From: JALYQB01 sp035640155 | GTDB taxonomy: Bacteria; Actinomycetota; Actinomycetes; Mycobacteriales; Pseudonocardiaceae | Direction: 5' to 3' | Assembly: GCA_035640155.1 (NCBI GenBank) | Contig: DASQWR010000033.1 | Location: 1-39,198, forward strand | DNA: 39,198 bases | Part shown: in pieces, positions 9,156 through 16,551 of the stretch | Numbering within the stretch: position 1 is the first letter of the stretch | How the letters are laid out: every line of letters starts with the position of its first letter | Notes under the pieces: generated by a model | Told to the model about the DNA's origin: nothing | What the model saw: only the letters and a program-made list of their open reading frames with translations | Database searches by the model: none | Position numbers and translations under genes: made by a program

Positions 9156-9200
9156 GTGACGAACTGCTTCGCGATCATTATCGGCAGGCGCGCTGGGTAA
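9156..9200 (+). CDS. cimA leader peptide with three consecutive Ile codons
   Basis: The 14-codon ORF GTG...TAA encodes MTNCFAIIIGRRAG. Codons 7-9 are ATC ATT ATC, a run of isoleucines in a peptide too short to be a normal protein. It sits between a well-spaced promoter and an intrinsic terminator, 90 bases before cimA, whose pathway leads to isoleucine. This is the layout of ribosome-mediated transcription attenuation: ribosome stalling at the Ile run when charged tRNA-Ile is scarce would change folding downstream. Leader-peptide control of ilv and leu genes is known in actinobacteria. That it controls cimA here is my inference. Confidence 0.7.
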   Translation: MTNCFAIIIGRRAG

Positions 9201-9220
9201 CGGCTATACACCCGGCGCGC
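9188..9220 (+). promoter_or_regulatory. hairpin over the leader stop codon
   Basis: Bases 9188-9198 pair with 9210-9220 in an 11-bp stem (one G-U) with an 11-base loop. The left arm covers the last leader codons and the first base of TAA, so a ribosome that finishes the leader would melt it, while a ribosome held at the first Ile codon would leave it free. It ends only three bases before the terminator stem, so it could compete with it sterically. I do not see a classical antiterminator that shares bases with the terminator. Confidence 0.55.
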
Positions 9221-9223
9221 AGA

Positions 9224-9250
9224 CCTCTCGTATCCGCGAGGGGTTTTTTT
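9224..9250 (+). terminator. intrinsic terminator/attenuator before cimA
   Basis: CCTCTCG (9224-9230) pairs with CGAGGGG (9237-9243) around a six-base loop, followed by seven T residues (9244-9250). A real U-tract is rare in this GC-rich window, which makes this a strong intrinsic terminator. Its position between the Ile leader and cimA makes it the likely attenuator. It could also simply end leuB transcription. Confidence 0.8.
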
Positions 9251-9289
9251 CTGTCTCCGCTCGTTCTCGAACCCTCTGGAGCACCTTCG

Positions 9290-10906
9290 ATGTCCCGCAT
9301 CAGCCCCGCCGGCACCCCGCTCGGTGACGAGTTCCACCTCTACGACACGACGCTGCGCGACGGTGCCCAGCGGGAGGGCATCTCCTACTCGGTCGCCGAC
9401 AAGCTCACGGTGGCGCGGCTGCTGGACGGGCTCGGGGTGGGTTTCATCGAGGGCGGCTGGCCGGGCGCGATGCCCAAGGACACCGAGTTCTTCACCCGGG
9501 CCGCCGCCGGTGAGCTGGAGCTGGCGCATGCGGTGCTGGTGGCGTTCGGCTCGACGCGCCGGGCCGGTGTCGCGGCCGCCGACGATCCGCAGGTCCGTGC
9601 GCTACTCGCCTCGGCCGCGCCGGTGGTGACCCTGGTCGCCAAGTCGGACCGGCGGCACGTGGAGCGGGCGCTGCGGGTCGACGTCCCCGAGGCATGCGCG
9701 ATGGTGCGGGACACCGTCGCGCTGCTCGTCGCCGAGGGGCGTCGGGTCTTCCTGGATGCGGAGCACTTCTTCGACGGCTACGCCGTCGACGCGGACTGCG
9801 CGCTACGGGTGCTCGAAGCGGGCATCGCTGCCGGCGCGGACGTCGCGGTGCTCTGCGACACCAACGGCGGGCAGCTGCCGCTGCAGCTCGCCGAGACCGT
9901 CGCGGAGGTCGTCGCCCGCACCGGGTTCCGCGTCGGCATCCACTGCCAGGACGACACCGCGTGCGCGGTGGCGAACAGTGTGGCCGCGGTGCAGGCGGGC
10001 GCGACCCACGTGCAGTGCACCGCGAACGGCTACGGCGAGCGGACCGGCAATGCCGACCTGTTCGCCGTCACCGGGAACTTCGTGACCAAGCTCGGGATGC
10101 CGGTACTGCCGGCGCACGGGATGGCCGAGTTGACCCGGACCGCACACGCGCTGGCCGAGATCGCGAACCTCGCCCCCGACACCCACCAGGCCTATGTCGG
10201 GGCGTCCGCCTTCGCCCACAAGGCGGGGCTGCACGCGAGCGCGATCAAGGTCGACCCGGAGCTGTACAACCACCTCGACCCCGCGGTGGTCGGCAACTCC
10301 CAGCGGGTCCTGGTGACCGAGATGGCCGGCCGGGCCAGCATCGAGCTCAAGGGCACCGAGCTCGGCGTCGACCTGGCCGGCCGCTCGTCCGCCGTCGGCA
10401 AGGTCACCGCGCAGGTGAAGGACCTGGAGGCGCAGGGCTGGTCATTCGAGGCTGCGGACGCATCCTTCGAGCTGCTGCTGCGCGCGGAGGTCGACAGTGA
10501 GCCACCGGCGCCCCCGTTCACGTTGGAGTCCTACCGGGTGGTGGTCGACCACCGGGGGGACGGTGCCGTGGTCGCCGAGGCGACGGTGAAGGTCCGGGTC
10601 GCCGGCGCCCGGGTGATCGCCACCGCCGAGGGCAACGGCCCGGTCAACGCACTGGACGCCGCGCTGCGTCAAGCGCTGGGGTCGCACGTGCCGTGGCTGG
10701 ACGAGGTGGGGCTCGCCGACTACAAGGTCCGCATCCTGCCCGGCGCGCACGGCACCGACGCGGTGACCCGGGTGCTGGTGCAGACGACCGACCGGATGGG
10801 GGAGTGGACCACCGTCGGGGTGCACGGCAATATCGTCGAGGCGTCCTGGCTGGCGCTGGTGGATGCGATCACCTTCGCCGCGCTTCGCGCCACGGCACCG
10901 CGCTAG
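9290..10906 (+). CDS. cimA: (R)-citramalate synthase
   Basis: This enzyme condenses pyruvate and acetyl-CoA to citramalate, opening the threonine-independent route to 2-ketobutyrate and isoleucine. At 538 residues it has an N-terminal HMGL-like TIM barrel (LYDTTLRDGAQREG near residue 15, the metal-binding HCQDD segment, and GYGERTGNADL) and a C-terminal LeuA-dimer regulatory domain. The DGAQREGISYSVADKL form and the overall length fit CimA rather than 2-isopropylmalate synthase, which is normally about 600 residues in actinobacteria. ATG 9290 is preceded by CTGGAG at 9276-9281. The upstream leader and terminator suggest Ile-dependent control. A homocitrate-type activity cannot be excluded from sequence alone. 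Confidence 0.9.
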   Translation: MSRISPAGTPLGDEFHLYDTTLRDGAQREGISYSVADKLTVARLLDGLGVGFIEGGWPGAMPKDTEFFTRAAAGELELAHAVLVAFGSTRRAGVAAADDPQVRALLASAAPVVTLVAKSDRRHVERALRVDVPEACAMVRDTVALLVAEGRRVFLDAEHFFDGYAVDADCALRVLEAGIAAGADVAVLCDTNGGQLPLQLAETVAEVVARTGFRVGIHCQDDTACAVANSVAAVQAGATHVQCTANGYGERTGNADLFAVTGNFVTKLGMPVLPAHGMAELTRTAHALAEIANLAPDTHQAYVGASAFAHKAGLHASAIKVDPELYNHLDPAVVGNSQRVLVTEMAGRASIELKGTELGVDLAGRSSAVGKVTAQVKDLEAQGWSFEAADASFELLLRAEVDSEPPAPPFTLESYRVVVDHRGDGAVVAEATVKVRVAGARVIATAEGNGPVNALDAALRQALGSHVPWLDEVGLADYKVRILPGAHGTDAVTRVLVQTTDRMGEWTTVGVHGNIVEASWLALVDAITFAALRATAPR

Positions 10907-10948
10907 CCCCCCGAACTGCGACATGGCTCCATGTGGCAGTCCGGGGGG
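10907..10948 (+). terminator. palindromic terminator directly after cimA
   Basis: The inverted repeat begins on the base after the cimA stop. The inner arms ACATG/CATGT and ACTGC/GCAGT, and an outer CCCCCCG/CGGGGGG, pair with only two mismatches around a GCTC loop. No U-run follows, as in many actinobacterial terminators. The inner 26 bases recur after the Nramp-like gene at 34493-34518. Confidence 0.75.
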
Positions 10949-10967
10949 TTCCGCTAGCGTTGCCCGG

Positions 10968-11750
10968 ATGCGGATCGGCAGGGTTGCGCACCCCGAAGGG
11001 GTCGCATTCGTCGCCGTCATGGCGGACGCGGCTGGGGACACCCTGGTCGCGGCGGAGATCGCCGAGCACCCGTTCGGCACGCCGAGCTTCACCGGCCGGC
11101 GCTGGCCCGTGGCCGACGTGCGGGTGCTCGCCCCGATCCTGCCCACCAAGCTCATCTGCATCGGCAAGAACTACGCCGAGCACGCTGCGGAGATGGGCGG
11201 CGAGCCACCTGCCAACCCGGTGATGTTCCTCAAGCCCAACACCACCGTGATCGGTCCGAACATCCCGATCAAGCTGCCGGCCGACTCGTCGCGAGTGGAC
11301 TACGAGGGCGAGCTCGCGGTCGTGGTGGGTCGGCCGTGCAAGGACGTGCCGGCCGCGCAGGCCGCGAGCGTGCTGCTCGGCGCGACCGTGGCCAACGACG
11401 TCACGGCGCGAGACCACCAGCAGGCCGACGGGCAGTGGACCCGGGGCAAGAGCCACGACACGTTCTGCCCGCTCGGCCCGTGGATCGAGACCGGCCTGGA
11501 GCTGGCTGCCCTGGACCTGGCGATCCGGACCGAGCTCGACGGGCGGGTCGTGCAGGAGTCGCGGACCTCGCTGTTGCTGCACGGTGTGCCGGCGCTGGTC
11601 GAGTGGATCTCGCGGGTGATGACGCTGCTGCCCGGCGACGTGATCCTCACCGGCACGCCGGCCGGGGTGGGTCCGATGAGCGCCGGCCAGAGCGTCTCGG
11701 TGACCGTCGAGGCGGTGGGCACCCTCACCAACCCGGTCGCGAACCGGTAG
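10968..11750 (+). CDS. fumarylacetoacetate hydrolase family protein
   Basis: This 260-residue protein belongs to the FAH superfamily, which covers 2-hydroxyhepta-2,4-diene-1,7-dioate isomerases and acylpyruvases. The N-terminal MRIGRVAHPEG stretch is typical of the group beside gltX in mycobacteria. The catalytic core is visible: the ICIGKNYAEHAAEMG loop, the metal-binding acids in VDYEGELAVVVG, GATVANDVTARD and the GTPAGVGPM turn. The ATG at 10968 follows a TAGCGT -10-like box by seven bases, suggesting leaderless transcription. It overlaps the convergent monooxygenase gene by 26 bases. The substrate cannot be told; housekeeping oxaloacetate tautomerase or acylpyruvase activity is as likely as aromatic degradation. 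Confidence 0.88.
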   Translation: MRIGRVAHPEGVAFVAVMADAAGDTLVAAEIAEHPFGTPSFTGRRWPVADVRVLAPILPTKLICIGKNYAEHAAEMGGEPPANPVMFLKPNTTVIGPNIPIKLPADSSRVDYEGELAVVVGRPCKDVPAAQAASVLLGATVANDVTARDHQQADGQWTRGKSHDTFCPLGPWIETGLELAALDLAIRTELDGRVVQESRTSLLLHGVPALVEWISRVMTLLPGDVILTGTPAGVGPMSAGQSVSVTVEAVGTLTNPVANR

Positions 11751-12999
11751 ACCCACGTGCGGAGCCACCCCGGTGGGCGAAGGCCGGGGCGTGTTCGGGC
11801 AGCACCCCGATGCCCACCGCGGTCGCCGGAACCGCCTGCAGCACCGGAAAGCGTTGCAACAGCCGGATCGGGACCGGCAGCGTGCCCGTCCCCGCATCGC
11901 TCATGTCGGCGTCGCCGGACAGCGCCCGATCCAGCAGGCGGGCATGGATGGCGCGTTGCACGGTCTGGGTGAGTGCGGTGGGCAGCCAGCGCCGGACCTG
12001 CACTCGAGCCAGGTCCCGGCGGGTGAGGTTGCCACGCCGCAGCGGCCCGGCGAGCAGGCGAGCCGCGGCCACCGCGTCCTGCACGGCGAGGTTGATCCCG
12101 ACCCCACCGACCGGGGACATGGCGTGTGCCGCGTCGCCGAGGCAGAGCAGACCGTCGGAGAACCAGCGGCGCAGCCGGTCCAGCCGGACGTCGAGCAGCG
12201 CCACGTCGGGCCAGTCGCGCACTGCCTGCATCCGGTCGCCCAGCCACGGCATCGTCGCGGCCACCCTGCGTCGGAACGCCTCGATGCCCTCGGTCCGCAA
12301 GGCGGCATCGGAGCCCTTGCGGATCAGGTAGGCACACTGGAAGTAGTCACCGCGGTCGATGAGGATCATGCCGTACCCGGCTCCGAAGCGGGCGGCGACG
12401 CCCACCGGGTCTACCTCGTGGCGGGGCAGCCGGAACCACCACACGTCCATCGGCACGCCGAAGGATCGGGCGTGCAACCCGGCCGAGTCGCGCAGCAGCG
12501 ACCGCCGCCCGTCGCAGGCCACCGTGAGGTCCGCGTGCAGCTCGCCGGTGCTGCCGTCGGCTGCTCGGTAGCGGACGCCGGCCACCCGGGCGTTCTCGGT
12601 GAGCAGCCCGGTCGCCTCGGTGTTCATCCGCAGGGCGAACGTCGGCTCCACCCGAGCGGCGTCGGCGAGCAGGTCGAGGAAGTCCCACTGAGGGACGAAG
12701 GCGAGATGCTTGTGCGGACCGGGAATCCGCCGGAAGTCCCCCACCTGCACCAGGTGGTCACCGAACTGGACCTGGGCCCGCTCGACGATCCGGTGCGGTA
12801 GCTGCTCGAACTGCGCACCCAGGCCCAGCTCGTCGAGCAGCGTCAGGGTGGACGGGTGCACCGTGTCACCACGGAAGTCGCGCAGGAAGTCGCTGTGCTT
12901 CTCCAGCACGGTGACCTCGACCCCGGCCCGCGCCAGCAGCAGGCCGAGCATCATCCCGGCCGGGCCACCGCCGACCACGCAGCACGTCGTGCGCTCCAT
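11725..12999 (-). CDS. FAD-dependent aromatic-type monooxygenase
   Basis: This 424-residue class A flavoprotein monooxygenase is of the PHBH/UbiH group. The N-terminal dinucleotide fold CVVGGGPAGMMLGLLLARAG is followed by the acidic end VLEKH. The conserved CDGRRSLLRD (DG motif) lies in the middle, and the GDAAHAMSPVGGVGINLAVQ flavin-ribityl motif is near residue 290. Such enzymes hydroxylate phenolic rings or act on quinones. ATG 12999 is the only start that opens directly on the FAD motif. It is divergent from gltX and convergent with the FAH gene, so it is its own unit. A short inverted repeat lies in its promoter region. Substrate and pathway partners are unknown. Confidence 0.88.
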   Translation of the reverse strand: MERTTCCVVGGGPAGMMLGLLLARAGVEVTVLEKHSDFLRDFRGDTVHPSTLTLLDELGLGAQFEQLPHRIVERAQVQFGDHLVQVGDFRRIPGPHKHLAFVPQWDFLDLLADAARVEPTFALRMNTEATGLLTENARVAGVRYRAADGSTGELHADLTVACDGRRSLLRDSAGLHARSFGVPMDVWWFRLPRHEVDPVGVAARFGAGYGMILIDRGDYFQCAYLIRKGSDAALRTEGIEAFRRRVAATMPWLGDRMQAVRDWPDVALLDVRLDRLRRWFSDGLLCLGDAAHAMSPVGGVGINLAVQDAVAAARLLAGPLRRGNLTRRDLARVQVRRWLPTALTQTVQRAIHARLLDRALSGDADMSDAGTGTLPVPIRLLQRFPVLQAVPATAVGIGVLPEHAPAFAHRGGSARGSTGSRPGW

Positions 13000-13012
13000 C
13001 CTGGCCCCAATC

Positions 13013-13026
13013 TCAACGGATGTTGA
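13013..13026. promoter_or_regulatory. possible operator between monooxygenase and gltX
   Basis: TCAAC-GGAT-GTTGA is a perfect five-base inverted repeat in the 87-base divergent intergenic region, 14 bases upstream of the monooxygenase ATG. It is the most AT-rich spot nearby. No regulator gene adjoins it. Confidence 0.35.
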
Positions 13027-13086
13027 ATACAGGATGCCCCCCAGGATCGCCGGCGTCAAGTGCCCGGCCGATACCCTGATGCCCCC

Positions 13087-14583
13087 ATGAACAACGCTGC
13101 TGCCACCGCCGTCCGAACCCGCTTCTGCCCCTCGCCCACCGGAGTTCCCCACGTCGGGCTGATCCGCACCGCGCTGTTCAACTGGGCCTTCGCCCGGCAC
13201 CACGGTGGGGTGCTGGCGTTCCGCATCGAGGACACCGACGCGGCTCGGAACACCGAGGAGTCCTATGCCGCCCTGCTCGACGCGCTGCGGTGGCTCGGGC
13301 TGGACTGGGACGAGGGTCCCGAGGTCGGCGGGCACTACGGGCCGTACCGGCAGAGCGAGCGCGCGGAGATCTACGCCGACGTCGCACGCCGGCTCCTCGA
13401 GGCGGGAGAGGCCTACCAGTCGTTCTCGTCCGCGGAGGAGATCGAGGCCCGGCACCGCGCCGCCGGCCGTGACCCGAAGCTGGGCTACGACAACGCCGAC
13501 CGGGACCCCGCGCCCGAGCAGGTCGCGGAACTGCGCGGCCAGGGGCGGGTGCCGGTGCTGCGCCTACGGATGCCAGACGAGGACCTGAGCTGGACCGACC
13601 TCGTCCGTGGCGAGATCACGTTCAAGGCGGGCAGCGTGCCCGACCCGGTACTCGTCCGGGGCAACGGACAGCCGCTCTACACCCTGACCAACCCGGTGGA
13701 CGACGCGCTGATGCGGATCACCCACGTGTTGCGCGGGGAGGACCTGCTGCCCTCCACGCCCCGCCAGCTCGGGCTCTACGCCGCGCTCCGGCGGATCGGC
13801 ATTGCGGAGGCGCCCCCCGCGTTCGGGCATCTGCCGATCGTCACCGGGGAGGGCAACCGCAAGCTCTCCAAGCGGGACCCGGAGTCGAACCTGTTCACCC
13901 ACCGCGACCGCGGGTTCCTGCCCGAGGGGCTGCTCAACTACCTCGCGCTGCTCGGCTGGGCGATCGCCGAGGACCGCGACGTCTTCTCACCCGCCGAGCT
14001 GGTGGAGGCGTTCGACATCTCCCGGGTCAGCGCCAACCCCGCGCGATTCGACCTGCGCAAGGCCGAGGCGATCAACGCGACGCACCTGCGGGCGCTGCCG
14101 GCGGAGGAGTTCGTCACCCGGGTGCAGCCGTACCTGGCCGCCGCCGGACTGGTCGACACCGACCCCACCGGTTCGCAGCTCGGCACGCTGCGCGCGATCG
14201 CCCCGCTCGTGCAGGAGCGCTGCGTGGTGCTCTCCGACGCGGTGGAGATGCTCCGCTTCCTGTTCACCGACGAGGAGTCCTTCACCGTCGAGCCGGAGTC
14301 CGCCGCCAAGACGCTCGGCCCGGACGCCCGTCCGGTGCTGCAGGCCGCGCTGGGTTCGCTGGAGCAGCTGCCGGCGTGGACCGCCGCGGGCATCGAGCAG
14401 GCGTTGAAGGATTCCCTTGTGGACGGCCTGGGACTCAAGCCGCGCAAGGCGTTCGCACCGGTCCGGGTGGCGATCACCGGCCGGACGGTGTCGCCGCCGC
14501 TGTACGAATCGATGGAGTTGCTCGGGCGCGAGCGGTCCCTCGGACGTCTCCGGGCGGCCCTGGATGTCGACATCGGTCGATGA
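13087..14583 (+). CDS. gltX: glutamyl-tRNA synthetase
   Basis: This class I synthetase of 498 residues charges tRNA-Glu and possibly tRNA-Gln. The HIGH-type signature is in FCPSPTGVPHVGLIRTALFN and the KMSKS-type loop is KLSKRD. The C-terminal anticodon-binding domain follows from about residue 330. ATG 13087 places the signature about 15 residues in, as usual. A TACCCT box nine bases upstream suggests a leaderless or near-leaderless mRNA. With tRNA-Gln and tRNA-Glu genes 1 kb downstream, it may be non-discriminating and rely on GatCAB. No gat genes are in the window, so that is inference. Confidence 0.96.
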   Translation: MNNAAATAVRTRFCPSPTGVPHVGLIRTALFNWAFARHHGGVLAFRIEDTDAARNTEESYAALLDALRWLGLDWDEGPEVGGHYGPYRQSERAEIYADVARRLLEAGEAYQSFSSAEEIEARHRAAGRDPKLGYDNADRDPAPEQVAELRGQGRVPVLRLRMPDEDLSWTDLVRGEITFKAGSVPDPVLVRGNGQPLYTLTNPVDDALMRITHVLRGEDLLPSTPRQLGLYAALRRIGIAEAPPAFGHLPIVTGEGNRKLSKRDPESNLFTHRDRGFLPEGLLNYLALLGWAIAEDRDVFSPAELVEAFDISRVSANPARFDLRKAEAINATHLRALPAEEFVTRVQPYLAAAGLVDTDPTGSQLGTLRAIAPLVQERCVVLSDAVEMLRFLFTDEESFTVEPESAAKTLGPDARPVLQAALGSLEQLPAWTAAGIEQALKDSLVDGLGLKPRKAFAPVRVAITGRTVSPPLYESMELLGRERSLGRLRAALDVDIGR

Positions 14584-14667
14584 GTCCGGTTTCGGTGCGC
14601 CCGCGAGCCGCGGCACCACCCTGTCGGCAGAGTCGGGGTGGGGCCGGATCGCTCTAGCCTGGGCCGG

Positions 14668-15492
14668 GTGACCCTTGCGACCCCGGAGATCAGGACGCCC
14701 GCGCCCGCCGGAACCCCTGGTCTGCATTCCACTACCCCGAACTCCGCTGTCCCGATTACAGCGGTATGCATGGACATCGATGACACGCTCGTGGACTACG
14801 GCAACTCCGTGCGCGCCGGATTGCGCGAGATGCTCGGAGCCGATGACGCCTGGCCGGCCTGGTGCGCCACCACCGAGCGGCACTATCCGCGTTTCACGGC
14901 CGGCGAGGTCGATTTCGACACCATGCGACGGCAACGCACCCAGGAGTTCTTTGCCGCCCGCGGCGAATTGCTCGACGACGCCGAGGCGATGGAACGGGAG
15001 GATCGACGGATGACAGCCATGCGGCGGGCGTGGCGGCTGTTCGACGATGCGTTGCCGTGCCTGCGGTGGCTCCGGGCGGTGGGTCTGCGGCTCGCCGCCG
15101 TGACCAATGCCGCGAGCCGGCATCAGCGTGCCAAGCTCCAGGCGCTTGACCTCGAGACGGCCTTCGACGCCGTCGTGATCTCGGACGAGGTCGGCGCCGC
15201 GAAACCGGATCCGGTGATCTTCCACACCGCTTGTGCCGCACTCGGTGTGGGGCCTGCGCACGCCGTGCACGTCGGCGATCGCCTCGACCTCGATGCGCAG
15301 GGAGCTCGGGCCGCGGGCCTGCACGCCGTCTGGCTGGACCGGTCGCGACGCGCCGATCGCGCCCGCCCCGCCGAGGTCACGGTGATCTCCGGTCTGGCCG
15401 AGCTGCCGAGGGTGGTGACCGGGCTCGGGGCCGACCCGACGGCGGCAACCTGGACCGGGGTCGGGTGGAGCACGCCACCGCCCGTCGGCTAG
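14668..15492 (+). CDS. HAD-family hydrolase
   Basis: This is a 274-residue haloacid-dehalogenase-type phosphatase of subfamily IA. Motif I is MDIDDTLVD with Asp36 and Asp38, motif II is VTNAASRHQ, motif III is the Lys in GAAKPDPVIF and motif IV is HVGDRLDLDAQGA. An alpha-helical cap lies between motifs I and II. I chose GTG 14668, which follows TAGCCT (14655-14660) by seven bases, the same leaderless spacing as other genes here. Without it the next in-frame start (ATG 14770) would lie only one residue before the motif I Asp. Substrate unknown. Confidence 0.87.
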   Translation: MTLATPEIRTPAPAGTPGLHSTTPNSAVPITAVCMDIDDTLVDYGNSVRAGLREMLGADDAWPAWCATTERHYPRFTAGEVDFDTMRRQRTQEFFAARGELLDDAEAMEREDRRMTAMRRAWRLFDDALPCLRWLRAVGLRLAAVTNAASRHQRAKLQALDLETAFDAVVISDEVGAAKPDPVIFHTACAALGVGPAHAVHVGDRLDLDAQGARAAGLHAVWLDRSRRADRARPAEVTVISGLAELPRVVTGLGADPTAATWTGVGWSTPPPVG

Positions 15493-15576
15493 CATTGATG
15501 CTCGGCGCTGGTCATAGGTCGGCCTGCTCACGGCTCGGTCACCCGACTGGGCCGGGAGGCGGGCGCTGACCGGCAG

Positions 15577-15648
15577 TGGGGTATGGTGTAATCGGCAGCA
15601 CGACTGATTCTGGTTCAGTTAGTCTAGGTTCGAGTCCTGGTACCCCAG
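15577..15648 (+). tRNA. tRNA-Gln (anticodon CUG)
   Basis: The 72 bases fold as a cloverleaf: acceptor TGGGGTA/TACCCCA, D arm with GTGTAATCGGCAGCAC, anticodon stem ACTGA/TCAGT enclosing TTCTGGT (anticodon CTG), and T arm with GGTTCGAGTCC. The discriminator is G. CCA is not encoded. Confidence 0.97.
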
Positions 15649-15688
15649 CGGACGTGACGCAGCGGCAAATAGGTACAGTCGTGTTCTC

Positions 15689-15761
15689 GGCCCCGTCGTC
15701 TAGCGGCCCAGGACGCCGCCCTCTCAAGGCGGTAGCGCGGGTTCAAATCCCGTCGGGGCTA
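15689..15761 (+). tRNA. tRNA-Glu (anticodon CUC)
   Basis: The 73 bases form a cloverleaf with acceptor GGCCCCG/CGGGGCT, anticodon stem CCGCC/GGCGG around CTCTCAA (anticodon CTC), and T loop TTCAAAT. The discriminator is A and CCA is not encoded. It lies 40 bases after tRNA-Gln and probably shares a transcript with it. Confidence 0.97.
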
Positions 15762-15778
15762 CTTGCAGTCGTTGTCCG

Positions 15779-15810
15779 AACCGCCGGTGACGGAAACGTC
15801 ACCGGCGGTT
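15779..15810 (+). terminator. terminator of the tRNA-Gln/tRNA-Glu unit
   Basis: A perfect 14-bp stem (AACCGCCGGTGACG and its complement) is closed by a GAAA tetraloop, 17 bases after tRNA-Glu, and ends in TTT. It is the clear end of the tRNA transcript. Confidence 0.85.
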
Positions 15811-15861
15811 TGCTCGGTACGCTGATGCGGTGCGGGCGAGCGTGCAGCTGGGGGATGCCCG

Positions 15862-16290
15862 AGGATTCTCGTCTACGGCGTCACCGGCTCGGGTAAGTCC
15901 ACGCTAGCCGAACGAATCAGCCAGGCCACCGGGATCCGGTGGCACTCAGTCGACGATCTCACGTGGGAACCCGGGTGGGGTCGAAGTCCCGGCCGACGAG
16001 CAATGGCGGCGCATCGAGGCGATCTGCGTCGACCCGGAGTGGATCCTAGACACCGCTTACGGCACGTGGCTGGAGTGCCGCTGTCGCGCGCCGAGTTGAT
16101 CGTGGCATTGGACTACCCCCGCTGGTTCTCGCCGCAGCGGCTGCTGCGCAGGACGACAACGCGGGCACTGGACCAGCGGCTGACCTGTAACGGAAACCGA
16201 AAGTCACTGCGACTGGCCCTCTCCCGCGACTCGATTGTCGTGTGGCACTTTCAGTCCTTCCGGCGCAAACGCCGCCGGATCCGGCGGTGT
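15862..16290 (+). pseudogene. frameshifted P-loop kinase-like gene
   Basis: Three reading-frame pieces line up as one adenylate-kinase/FlaR-like nucleotide kinase. The first, RILVYGVTGSGKSTLAERIS with a Walker A, runs at 15862-15978. The second, VEVPADEQWRRIEAICVDPE and onward to about 16074, is in the next frame. The third, VPLSRAELIVALDYPRWFSP up to SFRRKRRRIR, is back in the first frame. An extra G in the run at 15975-15978 and a lost base near 16074 would explain the shifts. The usual C-terminal tail is missing, and at about 16290 the frame runs into a VapC fragment. The start codon is also not evident. Confidence 0.75.
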
Positions 16291-16302
16291 GCGAAGCGGC
16301 CG

Positions 16303-16551
16303 CGCCTGCTGCTCGACACCAGCGTTGCGGTGCCTGCCGTGCTGTCCGACCACGAGCACCACGCAGCAGCCCTGCAGCTGGTGACCGGGTCCTCGATGGG
16401 CTATGCCGGGCACGCCTGGTTCGAGACGTACTCGGTGCTCACCCGGCTCCCGCTGCCGCAGCACAGGACGGGCGAGGAGGCGTTGTTGCTGATGGCCGGG
16501 GTCGCACCGACCTGGCTGCCGCTGCCGGAAGACGAGGCCCGAACCGTGCGG
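16303..16551 (+). pseudogene. truncated VapC-type PIN-domain toxin
   Basis: LLLDTSVAVPAVLSDHEHHA, then AGHAWFETYSVLTRLPLP, are the first two blocks of a VapC PIN ribonuclease (the active-site Asp in LLDTSV and a Glu in FET). The C-terminal half with the remaining acidic residues is absent, because the sequence turns into the antisense of the aldolase gene at 16552. There is no own start codon, since the frame continues from the P-loop remnant, and no VapB partner is seen. It is a dead fragment. Confidence 0.65.

Noticed and set aside
9290..10906. 2-isopropylmalate synthase (leuA) for the gene behind the Ile leader
   Set aside because: The length (538), the DGAQREGISYSVADKL signature and the isoleucine rather than leucine run in the leader all favour citramalate synthase.
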